In this document: positions 21,556 through 29,991 of the stretch, piece by piece
How positions within the stretch are numbered: position 1 is the first letter of the stretch
How the letters are laid out: each line of letters starts with the position of its first letter
Virus record (IMG/VR): IMGVR_UViG_3300024264_002217
Coordinates: 1-38,230 of that record
DNA length: 38,230 nucleotides
From: a virus
Strand: one strand, 5' to 3'
Translations under genes and position numbers: made by a program
Notes under the pieces: generated by a model
Seen by the model: the letters and a program-made list of their open reading frames with translations, nothing else
What the model was told of the DNA's origin: nothing
Database searches by the model: none

Positions 21556-22411
21556 CTTTGATAAAGTTCTTGTAATTAATATTACTATCAGAGTAGGTAA
21601 ATATTTGATAGTAATCTTCTTTGGAATTTAATCCATATAATTGATACTTTTCAGCTATACTTATTGGCACAGCATCTTTTTTAATAGTAATAACAGGACA
21701 GATATGATCGCCTATTATTTTATTAGAAGGTAAACTCTTTCTAATAAGGTCTGAGTTTTTATATATTTTATTTTTAAGCTCTTTAATATTAAACTTTATA
21801 AGAACTTGCTTTAGATTTTCTATTAAATGTATAGGTGCAGTCATAGGAAACTGGTTAGATTTGCTATACTCCAGGTAGAGATGTAGATTAAGATAGGAAA
21901 AAGATTTATCCTCTCTAATTAAATCTAAACAATCTTTTCTTATTCCTACTATGCTTAAACCAGGAAAACCTCCTAAAAGTTTATTTGAACACGTTACAAA
22001 CGTCTTAGGATTTTCCAACGTGTAAAAAGGAAATGAACTTATTGCGTCTACTATACCTGCATCCTCACATAGGTTAACTCTACTAAGTGAAGTTTCTAAT
22101 CTAACATATAAGTACTCTTCTCTAGATAGATAATCTATACTTTTACTTTTGTATTTTTTTATCAATTCGTCCCATCTAGTTAAGAACTTTCCTTGTACCC
22201 CAATAGGAACTAACTTATACTTAAAAGAACTTATAAGAGCCTCTATACCGACTGTTCCACTTCCTGGTATGAATACTATTTCATAATTATCTAATCCAAA
22301 TTTAGACTTAAATAATGTTTGAGTTTCTTCATATAGAGAAAAAAATTCTTTATCTCTATGAGAATACTCTATACTTAACTCAGATGTTATATGTGTATTA
22401 GGACCGAACAT
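21530..22411 (-). CDS. PLP-dependent class V aminotransferase, 2-aminoethylphosphonate transaminase-like
   Basis: 293 residues. The order of motifs matches the PhnW/class V family: FGPNTHITSEL at the start, SHRDKEF, FIPGSGTVGIEA (phosphate loop), RLETSLSRVN, the PLP-ring Asp in VDAISSFPF (D122), and the Schiff-base Lys144 in CSNKLLGGFPG, which parallels the K-x-x-x-G-x-PG motif of 2-aminoethylphosphonate transaminases. Known PhnW interconverts phosphonoacetaldehyde and 2-aminoethylphosphonate. It is about 70 residues shorter than usual, with a trimmed small domain, so the substrate may differ. Next to an ATP-grasp gene. Confidence 0.75.
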   Translation of the reverse strand: MFGPNTHITSELSIEYSHRDKEFFSLYEETQTLFKSKFGLDNYEIVFIPGSGTVGIEALISSFKYKLVPIGVQGKFLTRWDELIKKYKSKSIDYLSREEYLYVRLETSLSRVNLCEDAGIVDAISSFPFYTLENPKTFVTCSNKLLGGFPGLSIVGIRKDCLDLIREDKSFSYLNLHLYLEYSKSNQFPMTAPIHLIENLKQVLIKFNIKELKNKIYKNSDLIRKSLPSNKIIGDHICPVITIKKDAVPISIAEKYQLYGLNSKEDYYQIFTYSDSNINYKNFIKDVEQSIIL

Positions 22412-23489
22412 CTATAAACTCTTTTAATGTTTTATATACTAAATTAAAATGATTCTTTTTATCCAACCAGTCATTATAGTAACGGGGAAACAATTTACTC
22501 CACTCTTGTTCGTTTTGTTTCAAGTGAGTTACTAGAGTAGGATCGTAAGGATTATAATAAGGAGGAGTATAACTACCCATACCGTTAGGATAACCAGATG
22601 CATAAGTTGGCTGTACTTCTAAAAAACATAGTTTGTTATTATCAAAATCGTATATTGCATCTACTCCTTGGTGATTAAGCTCTAAGGATGATACAGCATC
22701 TATAATCTCATCTTTAAAATCTGTCATAACTTTTTCGCAGAAGGTATTATAGTAGACAAAATTATCTATATGTTCACTCTTAAATTTACCTGCTGTTATT
22801 GCTAACCAATCATTTTCATCTACTACTCTACCATAACCTGATATAACTTTATCACCTGCTACATGTATACGGAAAGATGAATTAACTTTTCTTTCTTTAT
22901 CTACTGAGTTAATCAGCTTTACGCATATACGTTTAGTATCTATTCTACTATTAGAAGAAGTATATTGACTATAGTCCTTATCTAACTTAGCTAAAGCATC
23001 TTTAAGTTGACTCTCTTCTCTAATAAGGTATGTATGCTTTCCGGAAACGCTATTATTAAGTCTTATAAGGAAAGGATACTCTATACTATTCTTTTCTTGC
23101 TGTGTGTAGAAGTCTTTTGCATTATCGAAGTAGAATGAATCAGGACAGTATACTCCTGCCTCTTTCCATTTCTTGAAAGTTTTTTCTTTGCTTTGTACGT
23201 ACTTAAATCCTTGAGCTGAATTTGTAATGTAAGGTAGATTGCCAGTAGCATCATTCTGAGATATCATTCCTTTATATTCTTTCTCAGTTATTAATTCTGG
23301 ATCTGGATACCATCTAATGTACTCTACTGTATCTTTATACTGTTCGAATGCTTTTAGAACACTAACTCCATCTTCACCGTCAACATCTAATACAGGACCG
23401 AAATGTTCCTGCATTGACTCTTTTTCGAATATTCTCCAATTTTTACTAGCTCTCTTAGAACTTCTATTTGCTGCTATAACCTTATACAT
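22398..23489 (-). CDS. ATP-grasp family ligase
   Basis: 363 residues from the ATG at 23489 (MYKVIAANRSSK), 4 nt after the upstream stop; a TTG at 23510 would overlap that gene. Visible ATP-grasp signatures: FLIRLNNSVSGKHTYLIR (Lys/Gly-rich ATP loop), FRIHVAGDKVISGYGRVV, and GVDAIYDFDNNKLCFLEVQPT with the metal-binding Asp and E-x-Q. Such enzymes join a carboxylate to an amine or thiol via an acyl phosphate. In this locus it could attach an amino acid or similar group to a glycan, an inference. It overlaps the PhnW-like gene by 14 nt. Confidence 0.75.
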   Translation of the reverse strand: MYKVIAANRSSKRASKNWRIFEKESMQEHFGPVLDVDGEDGVSVLKAFEQYKDTVEYIRWYPDPELITEKEYKGMISQNDATGNLPYITNSAQGFKYVQSKEKTFKKWKEAGVYCPDSFYFDNAKDFYTQQEKNSIEYPFLIRLNNSVSGKHTYLIREESQLKDALAKLDKDYSQYTSSNSRIDTKRICVKLINSVDKERKVNSSFRIHVAGDKVISGYGRVVDENDWLAITAGKFKSEHIDNFVYYNTFCEKVMTDFKDEIIDAVSSLELNHQGVDAIYDFDNNKLCFLEVQPTYASGYPNGMGSYTPPYYNPYDPTLVTHLKQNEQEWSKLFPRYYNDWLDKKNHFNLVYKTLKEFIDVRS

Positions 23490-23493
23490 ATTG

Positions 23494-24228
23494 TTATAAA
23501 TATTTATCAACTAATTTATCAAAGCCATGCGTACCGTATATTCTTTTCTTAATGTCCGCATCGATGTTAGAAGATAATGAACCTCCTTTAAAGTGAACAA
23601 TATAAGTACTGTCAGGATTGTTATTATATTCTTTAAGAGTATAACAGCTTACCGAAGTCCTAGCAATATTAATGACGTTATTATCAAATTCTTTTACTGT
23701 CTTAGCTAACATAGGACTTTCTTTAGCTTGTTCACTATTATTAGAATCTATATTTTTTATCCATTGTTTAATAAATCGATAACTTTTCTCAGTTGGTTTA
23801 AAAGCAGTGTAGCTTCCTAGATAAGGATTGTCTGGTTTTTCATCTCCTCTGTAGCACAATTGAATATCGTCATCAGATATTATTTCAGATATGTCTTTTA
23901 AGAATATACAATCACCATCCACCATAACTGTTGTAGTATCATACTTCTTTAATGCCTCAAGTAAGTATTTAGCTTTAGAGGTTACTACTGATTGCCATCC
24001 TATGCCCCATGTTCCTCCTTCATCAAAGCTTGATACTAAATTAGTTTCTAGTATATCTACTTTATCATAAGAAGCTAAAAAATACTGTTTATCCTTTAAG
24101 TCCAATCCAGTATCAGCTATTACTACTTTATCTACTTTAGACATATCTACTACATCATATAGAGATTTCATAAACATCTTACCGTAAGGAACGTAAGAGG
24201 AGTTAAGACTTAAAAATATATTATACAT
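23494..24228 (-). CDS. GT-A nucleotide-diphospho-sugar transferase
   Basis: 244 residues from the ATG at 24228 (MYNIFLSLNSSYVPYGKMF). The frame continues upstream but only as antisense to the preceding gene's end. TTVMVDGDCIFLKD contains the DxD metal motif; GGTWGIGWQSVVTSKAKYLLEAL precedes it in family order. YRGDEKPDNPYLGSYTAFKP and the C-terminal TYIVHFKGG (metal His) complete a typical GT-A fold. The donor sugar cannot be told. The 8-nt overlap with the upstream transferase suggests they act in sequence on one glycan. Confidence 0.75.
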   Translation of the reverse strand: MYNIFLSLNSSYVPYGKMFMKSLYDVVDMSKVDKVVIADTGLDLKDKQYFLASYDKVDILETNLVSSFDEGGTWGIGWQSVVTSKAKYLLEALKKYDTTTVMVDGDCIFLKDISEIISDDDIQLCYRGDEKPDNPYLGSYTAFKPTEKSYRFIKQWIKNIDSNNSEQAKESPMLAKTVKEFDNNVINIARTSVSCYTLKEYNNNPDSTYIVHFKGGSLSSNIDADIKKRIYGTHGFDKLVDKYL

Positions 24229-24991
24229 CGGTATAGAGCTCTTTGTAGGTTCTTTCCATCCAGTAAGAAACATGTCTAGGATTTTTTGGAATAGCATTGA
24301 AATGGTAAACCCATCCAGCATTAAGGAAAATTAATTCATCTGGTCTCCAGTCTCCTTCTAAGTGCAGAGTACCTTTCCTATATAAGTCTTGGAGGTTATA
24401 ACATTCTGGTAAGTATTTTATTTCTACCCCGAAGTCTCTTGCTAAAAAATTTATTATAGTTTGATCTGTTCCTGCTTTTATATGTGAACTTAGTTCAAGT
24501 ATATTGCTATGATTCTTCTGATAGTATTCTTTAACGTAAGAATAAAAGTCTTCATGTTCTTTAGAGGTAATTTGAAAGCCTCCGTTAAAGTACTTCCAGA
24601 CTTCTATACTATCTTTATTAGGAAATAAACTTTCCTTCCAGTTCTTAATACTCCTAGTAGTCCATTCATAGCAACCATTATTAAGTACAACACTAAACTT
24701 ACCTTCTGTTTCTTCAAAGAAGTTAGGACAGTTAGGATGAACTATAGTATCGGCATCGATTAAAAGTACTTGGTCATACTCTATATTATTAGCTTTCAAA
24801 ATGTCATGAACCCAGTAACGTTGTAGAGTTATCTTCATCTGCTCAACAGGTACTATAGGAGCAGTCCACTCTACTACTTTTATATCTTTATACTGCTCAG
24901 ACCACTTACTCCATGACTTAACAGAGTAATGGTAAGGAGTGTTTCTTCCATCTCCTGTTTCAATATTTGGAATGAATACTATATTTGCCAT
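24221..24991 (-). CDS. GT-A glycosyltransferase with DxD (LIDADT)
   Basis: 256 residues. QVLLIDADTIVHPNCPNFFEE carries a classical DxD. TTRSIKNWKE, FNGGFQITSKEHEDF (acceptor loop) and GTDQTIINFLARDFGVEIKYLP (catalytic acid region) follow, and WVYHFNAIPKNPRHVSYWM supplies the metal His. No membrane segment. This is one of the clearest glycosyltransferases in the locus. It starts 13 nt inside the DUF115/GT42-like gene, so expression is coupled to the nonulosonate module upstream. Confidence 0.85.
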   Translation of the reverse strand: MANIVFIPNIETGDGRNTPYHYSVKSWSKWSEQYKDIKVVEWTAPIVPVEQMKITLQRYWVHDILKANNIEYDQVLLIDADTIVHPNCPNFFEETEGKFSVVLNNGCYEWTTRSIKNWKESLFPNKDSIEVWKYFNGGFQITSKEHEDFYSYVKEYYQKNHSNILELSSHIKAGTDQTIINFLARDFGVEIKYLPECYNLQDLYRKGTLHLEGDWRPDELIFLNAGWVYHFNAIPKNPRHVSYWMERTYKELYTDV

Positions 24992-25740
24992 GCTTCTATT
25001 CTTTCAAATCTTTCATCAGCTGGATTCGTTGATGAGCATATTTTTAACGATATATTATTTTTAGTAAACCAATCATATAATTCAGGAGTAGTATCTATTG
25101 AGTCTTGAGTTTTTTGCTCTTCAGCTGAGTTTACTTTGAAAGGAACTAAGTCATCATTATAACTATGAGCCCCTGTACCTAAGTCCCATCCTACTGTAAT
25201 CAGCTCAGTACACCCTAGTAGCAAGGCCATTGGTATAGCTTGTTCATAGAGTATAGAAGTACCCCACCAAGTCTGAGTTTCTTCTCCTAACATACGAAAC
25301 TTATTATAGTCTGCAGCTTTATGTATACTTTGCTCATAATTAATAGTAGGAGGGTTAACTACAGGAACCCACATGTCTACAGGATGAGGTTTGATTGCTA
25401 GTTTATCTGATTGTTCTTTAACATAGGATAAAGATAATCCATAGAAGATAATACAGTCTAAATTTTCATAGTCATAGCCATTATACTTATCAAAATTATA
25501 AGTATTAACTATATGAAAGTCTGATTGACCTCTAATTTTATCGTATGCCTGTTTAACTGCTAGTATAACTATATCGTCTCTGTTATACAAATTCTCTAGG
25601 TCATGATCATTAAGTGAAGGACCAGGAGCTAAGATAACAGCTTTCTTACCTTGATACTTATCTTTAAGTACTTCTAACCTTTCTTGTATAGATTCTTTAG
25701 AAGATAATTTACCCTTAAGTGACTTAGTTAAAGTGTTCAT
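24979..25740 (-). CDS. DUF115/GT42-like glycosyltransferase, possible sialyltransferase
   Basis: 253 residues. GKKAVILAPGPSLNDHDLENL matches the CMP-binding loop of DUF115 and GT42 (Campylobacter Cst-type) enzymes (GxGPSL). TWWGTSILYEQAIPMALLLGCTELITVGWDLG matches their T-S...A..lG...I...G.D segment. Characterised relatives transfer sialic or pseudaminic acids from CMP. Placement directly after the NeuB-type gene and 3 kb from a cytidylyltransferase-like gene supports that reading. The catalytic His (often in a later motif) is plausibly HSYND. Substrate is inferred. Confidence 0.65.
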   Translation of the reverse strand: MNTLTKSLKGKLSSKESIQERLEVLKDKYQGKKAVILAPGPSLNDHDLENLYNRDDIVILAVKQAYDKIRGQSDFHIVNTYNFDKYNGYDYENLDCIIFYGLSLSYVKEQSDKLAIKPHPVDMWVPVVNPPTINYEQSIHKAADYNKFRMLGEETQTWWGTSILYEQAIPMALLLGCTELITVGWDLGTGAHSYNDDLVPFKVNSAEEQKTQDSIDTTPELYDWFTKNNISLKICSSTNPADERFERIEAWQI

Positions 25741-26785
25741 CTATTATAATTGTATTTGCTTCTACATTTTGATTAAAAGTCTTTCCTACAAGTGAGCTAA
25801 GATCCTTCCACTTAAAACCACTTCCAGGAGATATCATATGTATATCTTCTTTAGTTAATACTTCACCTCTGAGCATTTTATGCTTCAATGCTAGTGACCT
25901 TTCTAATTTTTCTTTAGCTGCATCTACAGCTTCATCTCTAAACATATCCCAGTCGCCTATTGAAAACTCTACCGATCTTATATCATGAACCATATCATGA
26001 AATGTAACCATATCAGCTGAGCCTTTATGATCAGTTCCTTTCATAGATGTATCTAACGTTACATGCTTCTCAATTATCTTAGCTCCCATAGCTACAGCAG
26101 CCACAGGAATGTGAGTACCTAACGAATGGTCTGAGTACCCTACTATGTAGTCTGGATAATGAGCTTTAATATAATCTATGCTAAGTAAGTTAAGTTTGCT
26201 ATATTCAGATGGGTATTGAGACAAACAATGAAGTATGGAGATGTTCTTTTTGTTCCTACTTTCAAAAATATTCATTACTTCTTCTAAATCACTATCACTT
26301 GCCATCCCAGTAGATATAATAACGTCTTCTGATCTATCAGCAATTGCTTCTATAAGAGGAATATTAGTCAAATCTCTAGAAGCTATCTTTATCTTATCAA
26401 CATCTACCATATCAAGTAGCTTAATAGTTTTAACTGAACATAATGTCTGTACAAATTCAAATCCTTTTGATTTTATGTAGTTTCCAAGTTCAGCATGATC
26501 TTCATAAGACAGCTCTAAAAACTCTCTATGCTCTCCGTAGGTTGGTCCAAAGCTGTTAGGACCCGTATAAGGTCTTTCCATACCTTCCTTAGATAGCTCT
26601 TCATCTAAATCTCTTTTAGTAAGTTTAATAGCATTGGCTTTCTCAAACCTATCACCAGTAATCTCGTCGTAAGTATACCTATCAATTTGATCTATGAGTT
26701 TCTTAGCTATACTAATGTCCCCGTTATGGTTCTGACCGACTTCAGCTATAATATAGATTTCATCTTTGCTCTTTATTAAACTCAT
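25724..26785 (-). CDS. neuB: NeuB-type N-acetylneuraminate/nonulosonate synthase
   Basis: 353 residues. It condenses phosphoenolpyruvate with an N-acetyl-hexosamine to a nine-carbon sugar acid. Visible: IIAEVGQNHNGD (15-23), KIKIASRDLTN, VIISTGMAS, ILHCLSQYP, GYSDHSLG, and EKHVTLDTSMKGTDHKGS, all family hallmarks with metal-binding His residues. The last 60 residues (RSLALKHKMLRGEVLTKEDIHMISPGSGF) are the antifreeze-like SAF domain that closes the active site. Whether it makes Neu5Ac, legionaminate or pseudaminate cannot be told; no NeuC-like 2-epimerase lies in the window, so the hexosamine may come from the host or from genes elsewhere. It overlaps the next gene by 17 nt. Confidence 0.95.
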   Translation of the reverse strand: MSLIKSKDEIYIIAEVGQNHNGDISIAKKLIDQIDRYTYDEITGDRFEKANAIKLTKRDLDEELSKEGMERPYTGPNSFGPTYGEHREFLELSYEDHAELGNYIKSKGFEFVQTLCSVKTIKLLDMVDVDKIKIASRDLTNIPLIEAIADRSEDVIISTGMASDSDLEEVMNIFESRNKKNISILHCLSQYPSEYSKLNLLSIDYIKAHYPDYIVGYSDHSLGTHIPVAAVAMGAKIIEKHVTLDTSMKGTDHKGSADMVTFHDMVHDIRSVEFSIGDWDMFRDEAVDAAKEKLERSLALKHKMLRGEVLTKEDIHMISPGSGFKWKDLSSLVGKTFNQNVEANTIIIDEHFN

Positions 26786-27084
26786 ATTTCTTCTATTCTT
26801 TTTGTTTTATCGTCTATTAGTAAATCAAAGGCTGGTTTATGGCCAGTAATAAGTTTGTGATGCTTTGCACCCCAGGTAAGTAGTTGTTTCTTAGTAACAC
26901 CGTACCAATCTATACCTGATACTGATCCTCTTGCTGTATAGTAAGTAATCTCATGACCATCATCATGTAAATCATTTATCTTATCTATATTGATCCAAAT
27001 AGGTCTTGCTAGACTGTAATTAGATCGATCATCATTCATACCATAATCAGCTATAGTATCATCTATATCGACATATATCTTCAT
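26782..27084 (-). CDS. Small HAD hydrolase of the capsule-biosynthesis type
   Basis: 100 residues. IYVDIDDTIADYG has the DxDxT nucleophile motif, ITYYTARG motif II, and FDLLIDDKTKR motif IV, while GIDWYGVTKKQLLTWGAKHHKLITGHKPA matches a family of short HAD proteins in capsule and lipopolysaccharide loci. There is no cap domain, so the substrate is open to the solvent. It overlaps NeuB and the dehydrogenase by 4 nt on each side; a role as a sugar-phosphate phosphatase in the same pathway is the simplest idea. Confidence 0.8.
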   Translation of the reverse strand: MKIYVDIDDTIADYGMNDDRSNYSLARPIWINIDKINDLHDDGHEITYYTARGSVSGIDWYGVTKKQLLTWGAKHHKLITGHKPAFDLLIDDKTKRIEEI

Positions 27085-27899
27085 TCGCTTACTGCTCTTC
27101 CTTTATCAGCTTCCCAATCCTTCTCAGGTCTTACCTGTAGGTTAGTAACCCATCCCCCTTTAATTGTATTTAAGTCCACGTTATGTTTATCAGCAAATAC
27201 TAATAACGCATTAACATCTTTAGGAAAGCAAGTCCCTCCGTAACCTAACTTACCATCTGGTCCCGGTACATCCATATGAGTCTCTCCGATGCGACCATCT
27301 ACTGCAAAACCATGCAATGCTTTATTCCAATCAGCTCCTATTTTATTAGCTAGTATCTTAAACTCATTCATAATAGAAACCTTAGTAGCTAGAAAACTAT
27401 TATTCATATACTTAATTAACTCAGCTGTGGTAGGGTCAGTTTCTATAATATTCTTACCAAAGAATCTATATTCAAATAACTTTTTGACCTTCTTAGTCAG
27501 TTTAGGTATACCTCCTAGAATAATTCTAGATTGTGTTAGCATATCTAACTTAGCTTTTCTCTCAGTAAGAAATTCAGGACTAAACACAATATCTAATCCA
27601 GGATAGATAGACTTTAAGGTATTGGTAGTACCGGGGAGGACTGTAGATTTTATAATATATACAGGTCCTGGTTTAAGTGCTTTAAATACTGAGTGGATAT
27701 ATTTTAGGTCCTGTACTCCGTCTTTCCCCATAGGGGTAGGAACACATACAAATACAAAGTCACATGCAAATAAGTCTTCTAACTTATGAGTTGACTTAAG
27801 AGGATCGATATCATATACCATTACCTCTACTTTAGATGAAAAAGCAAATACTTGACTTTCACCTACAAAACCATTTCCTATAACTCCTACTTTATACAT
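27081..27899 (-). CDS. UDP-glucose/GDP-mannose dehydrogenase lacking its C-terminal domain
   Basis: 272 residues. VGVIGNGFVGES (4-15) binds NAD; CVPTP, IIKSTVLPGTT and FSPEFLTE are family motifs; K163 and N167 lie in IKYMNNSFLATK; the catalytic Cys224 is in GYGGTCFPKDVN. The reaction is a two-step oxidation of a nucleotide sugar to its uronic acid. Usual members have about 390-440 residues and a third, nucleotide-binding domain after the Cys motif; here the protein ends 48 residues after the Cys. Short versions occur in marine phages, so this may be functional with a different sugar-binding mode. First gene after P9. Confidence 0.88.
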   Translation of the reverse strand: MYKVGVIGNGFVGESQVFAFSSKVEVMVYDIDPLKSTHKLEDLFACDFVFVCVPTPMGKDGVQDLKYIHSVFKALKPGPVYIIKSTVLPGTTNTLKSIYPGLDIVFSPEFLTERKAKLDMLTQSRIILGGIPKLTKKVKKLFEYRFFGKNIIETDPTTAELIKYMNNSFLATKVSIMNEFKILANKIGADWNKALHGFAVDGRIGETHMDVPGPDGKLGYGGTCFPKDVNALLVFADKHNVDLNTIKGGWVTNLQVRPEKDWEADKGRAVSE

Positions 27900-27919
27900 T
27901 AATATCTTCTGTTTAATAT

Positions 27920-27948
27920 AATATACGAATTCTTTTTCTTTATTCCAA
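27920..27948 (-). promoter_or_regulatory. Sigma70-type promoter P9
   Basis: Minus strand: TTGGAA (27943-27948), 17-bp spacer, TATATT (27920-27925), with TTCG before the -10. It lies in the 57-nt gap between the WavE-like gene and the UDP-sugar dehydrogenase, so it is an internal promoter for the nonulosonate half of the glycan locus. Confidence 0.74.
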
Positions 27949-27956
27949 AATATAAA

Positions 27957-28715
27957 TTAAATTAAGTTTTTTGGTTCTATGTCATGTAAAACTCCTTCTA
28001 CATTGTATTTACTAGCATCTAAAATATAATTTTTCTTAAATGTTTTCCAACTAGAATTATAACCTTGGGACTTTGGGTATGCGGTAGCTAGGTAATTTCC
28101 AGCTGCTTTATTATTAGATTTAAAAGGAATATTAAATAGCCTAAAAATATCTTCTTTAGTCCCAAAAAAGAATAAATCATCAAAGTACCATTCTTCTGGA
28201 GATTGTAAAATAACTTTCTTATTAAATATATCTTCTGTATTGTAAGGAATCTTTTTAAGATCTTTCAACGCTTTTGTAATCCAATTGTTCTTATTATAAA
28301 GTTGGTAGTCTACTCTACATTTTAAGATATAATCAAATTCCATCTCTTGGGTATAGCCTTTTTTAATTCCTTCTAATGTAGAATATATTTGAATATTAAC
28401 ATTAGAGTCAAAGTTTTCCATGTCAATATAACCAGGATAACAAAAACTAAGTTGATTTAATAGATCTCTGTAATATGGGGAGTTACCGTTCTTTTTATCA
28501 ATTCTTACATAACTACAGGGAAAATGGACATTACTTGATTCAACGCCAGGTATAAATTTACTGTAGGTACTGACTACTATATTGTGTAACCCGATAGAAT
28601 TTAGATAATTAATATTATCATACATCTGAGGTGTATTTAATGGTCGTCCATCAAGTACTACTAATATTTCAGTACCATCGTATACGTAATTTTCTCTTGT
28701 ATTATGAGTTTCCAT
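27957..28715 (-). CDS. WavE-like lipopolysaccharide-synthesis protein
   Basis: 252 residues from the ATG at 28715 (METHNTRENYVYDG). An ATG 13 codons earlier is in frame but lies inside the upstream gene. EILVVLDGRPLN opens the fold, DYILKCRVDYQLYNKNNW holds the K-x-R-x-D of WavE-type glycosyltransferases, and DDLFFFGTKEDIFRLF is a further conserved part. WavE-type proteins act in core polysaccharide synthesis. Identity is low; a generic GT-A protein is an alternative. It overlaps the cytidylyltransferase-like gene by 14 nt. Confidence 0.45.
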   Translation of the reverse strand: METHNTRENYVYDGTEILVVLDGRPLNTPQMYDNINYLNSIGLHNIVVSTYSKFIPGVESSNVHFPCSYVRIDKKNGNSPYYRDLLNQLSFCYPGYIDMENFDSNVNIQIYSTLEGIKKGYTQEMEFDYILKCRVDYQLYNKNNWITKALKDLKKIPYNTEDIFNKKVILQSPEEWYFDDLFFFGTKEDIFRLFNIPFKSNNKAAGNYLATAYPKSQGYNSSWKTFKKNYILDASKYNVEGVLHDIEPKNLI

Positions 28716-29394
28716 TAGTATAAAGTGTTTCAGCAACTTTAAATTGCCATTCATGGTCTATATCGAAAGCTTCTAATTCTGGTATTGGAAACAATTTAAT
28801 GCCTCCTGGTTCAGTAAAGTCCCCCATGTACTTATAATCTTTAATAAGATCCATAGGTGAAGCATACAGTACATGAGCTGCTTCGTAAGTAGGTTCTACT
28901 GCTTTAGTATTAAGAAGAGTTTGACCTTCAGGCCATGGAGTAACCATAATTCCTTCTTTATTCCAATAGTATTGTTTTTTTTCTATTACTGCAAATAAGT
29001 TATCTTCTTCTTGTTCTATAAACTTTTTAACAAATGAGTCTATAGTTTCTACCTTTAACAGAGGGTTACAGCCGCTAATTATTACGACATATTTATATGG
29101 GAGTTTATCATGCCATTCAAATATCTTAGTTATGTCACTATCGTTATTAGCTGATTCAAAACTTCTTTGAAAGGTTCTAATGTTTCTTTTAATATTAGCT
29201 TCATAAAATAATTCCTCTTCGTATACTGAAGCGTATATTTGATCAGAAGGTATAATAGATGATGATAGAAGTTTATCCAAAACTATACCAAACAGATTTG
29301 AATCTGCAAAATGTCTCAGCATTTTGTTTGGTACTCTTTGACTATTAAGTCTAGCCTGTACTATAAAAACCGTATTGTCTAATTTTGATATCAC
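28702..29394 (-). CDS. CMP-sugar synthetase-like cytidylyltransferase (NeuA/SpsF type)
   Basis: 230 residues. VFIVQARLNSQRVPNKMLRHF is the nucleotide-binding start of CMP-sugar synthetases and SpsF (AR..S.R.p.K), ISGCNPLL the metal region, and LEAFDIDHEWQFKVAETL the C-terminal D-x-D-h-x-W motif. The known reaction couples CTP with a sialic-type acid to give CMP-sugar. With NeuB and a GT42-like transferase nearby this would complete activation and transfer of a nonulosonate. The start is GTG, with the upstream TAG overlapping it (TAGTG). Confidence 0.75.
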   Translation of the reverse strand: MISKLDNTVFIVQARLNSQRVPNKMLRHFADSNLFGIVLDKLLSSSIIPSDQIYASVYEEELFYEANIKRNIRTFQRSFESANNDSDITKIFEWHDKLPYKYVVIISGCNPLLKVETIDSFVKKFIEQEEDNLFAVIEKKQYYWNKEGIMVTPWPEGQTLLNTKAVEPTYEAAHVLYASPMDLIKDYKYMGDFTEPGGIKLFPIPELEAFDIDHEWQFKVAETLYTNGNS

Positions 29395-29978
29395 TAAGTT
29401 AAATTTAGTGAACGCTCTCTTTTTACTTTATTAGATACTATCTTAGCTAAAGTGTTGCGCTCCATATTTTCTTTCCTGTCTCCTTTAACAATATAAGAAT
29501 ATTTTTTTTCTGAGGCAAAATTTATGTTGATAAAATGAGTTTCGCAAAACTTGTTTAAAGAGTCTAATTTATCTTTATCTGTAGCTTCTATTATTATTAG
29601 AGATTTATTTTGAGTATTTGTATAAACCATCTCTAAAGTAGATGCAATGTCAGGAACTCTATTAGAATCTATATAAGTTATAGATGGAGAGTAATTCTTT
29701 AATACTTCATTTAGTTCACTCTGAACCAATCCGTATTCAATTTTAGTATCTACTCCTATTTTGTTAAGAGCATTATTTTTAAAGTCTATAGCCCATCTTG
29801 GGTGTAGCTTACCTCCAAACTTATTAAAAGCATCAAATGCTATAAAATTTCTGTGAGTGACTTTTTTTTCTAATATCTTCTCTAGTATTAAACTAGTGAA
29901 AGAACCTTTGCCAAATCCTATTGAAAGAATAGGTCCAGTTAATTTATTAGCTTTACTAAATACATTCCATATCTCCAT
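29394..29978 (-). CDS. Methyltransferase-like protein
   Basis: 194 residues from the ATG at 29978 (MEIWNVFSKANKLTGP), 13 nt after the GT2 gene. GPILSIGFGKGSFTSLI (15-31) resembles the SAM-binding glycine loop, followed by FIAFDAFNKFG (the acidic strand-2 end) and ITYIDSNRV, in the layout of small TylF/MacO-like sugar methyltransferases. The Lys-rich C-terminus (SNKVKRERSLNLT) is unusual. It may O-methylate a sugar of the glycan, but the call is tentative. The longer reading upstream lies in the GT2 gene. Confidence 0.5.
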   Translation of the reverse strand: MEIWNVFSKANKLTGPILSIGFGKGSFTSLILEKILEKKVTHRNFIAFDAFNKFGGKLHPRWAIDFKNNALNKIGVDTKIEYGLVQSELNEVLKNYSPSITYIDSNRVPDIASTLEMVYTNTQNKSLIIIEATDKDKLDSLNKFCETHFININFASEKKYSYIVKGDRKENMERNTLAKIVSNKVKRERSLNLT

Positions 29979-29991
29979 ATAAATAAATAGT

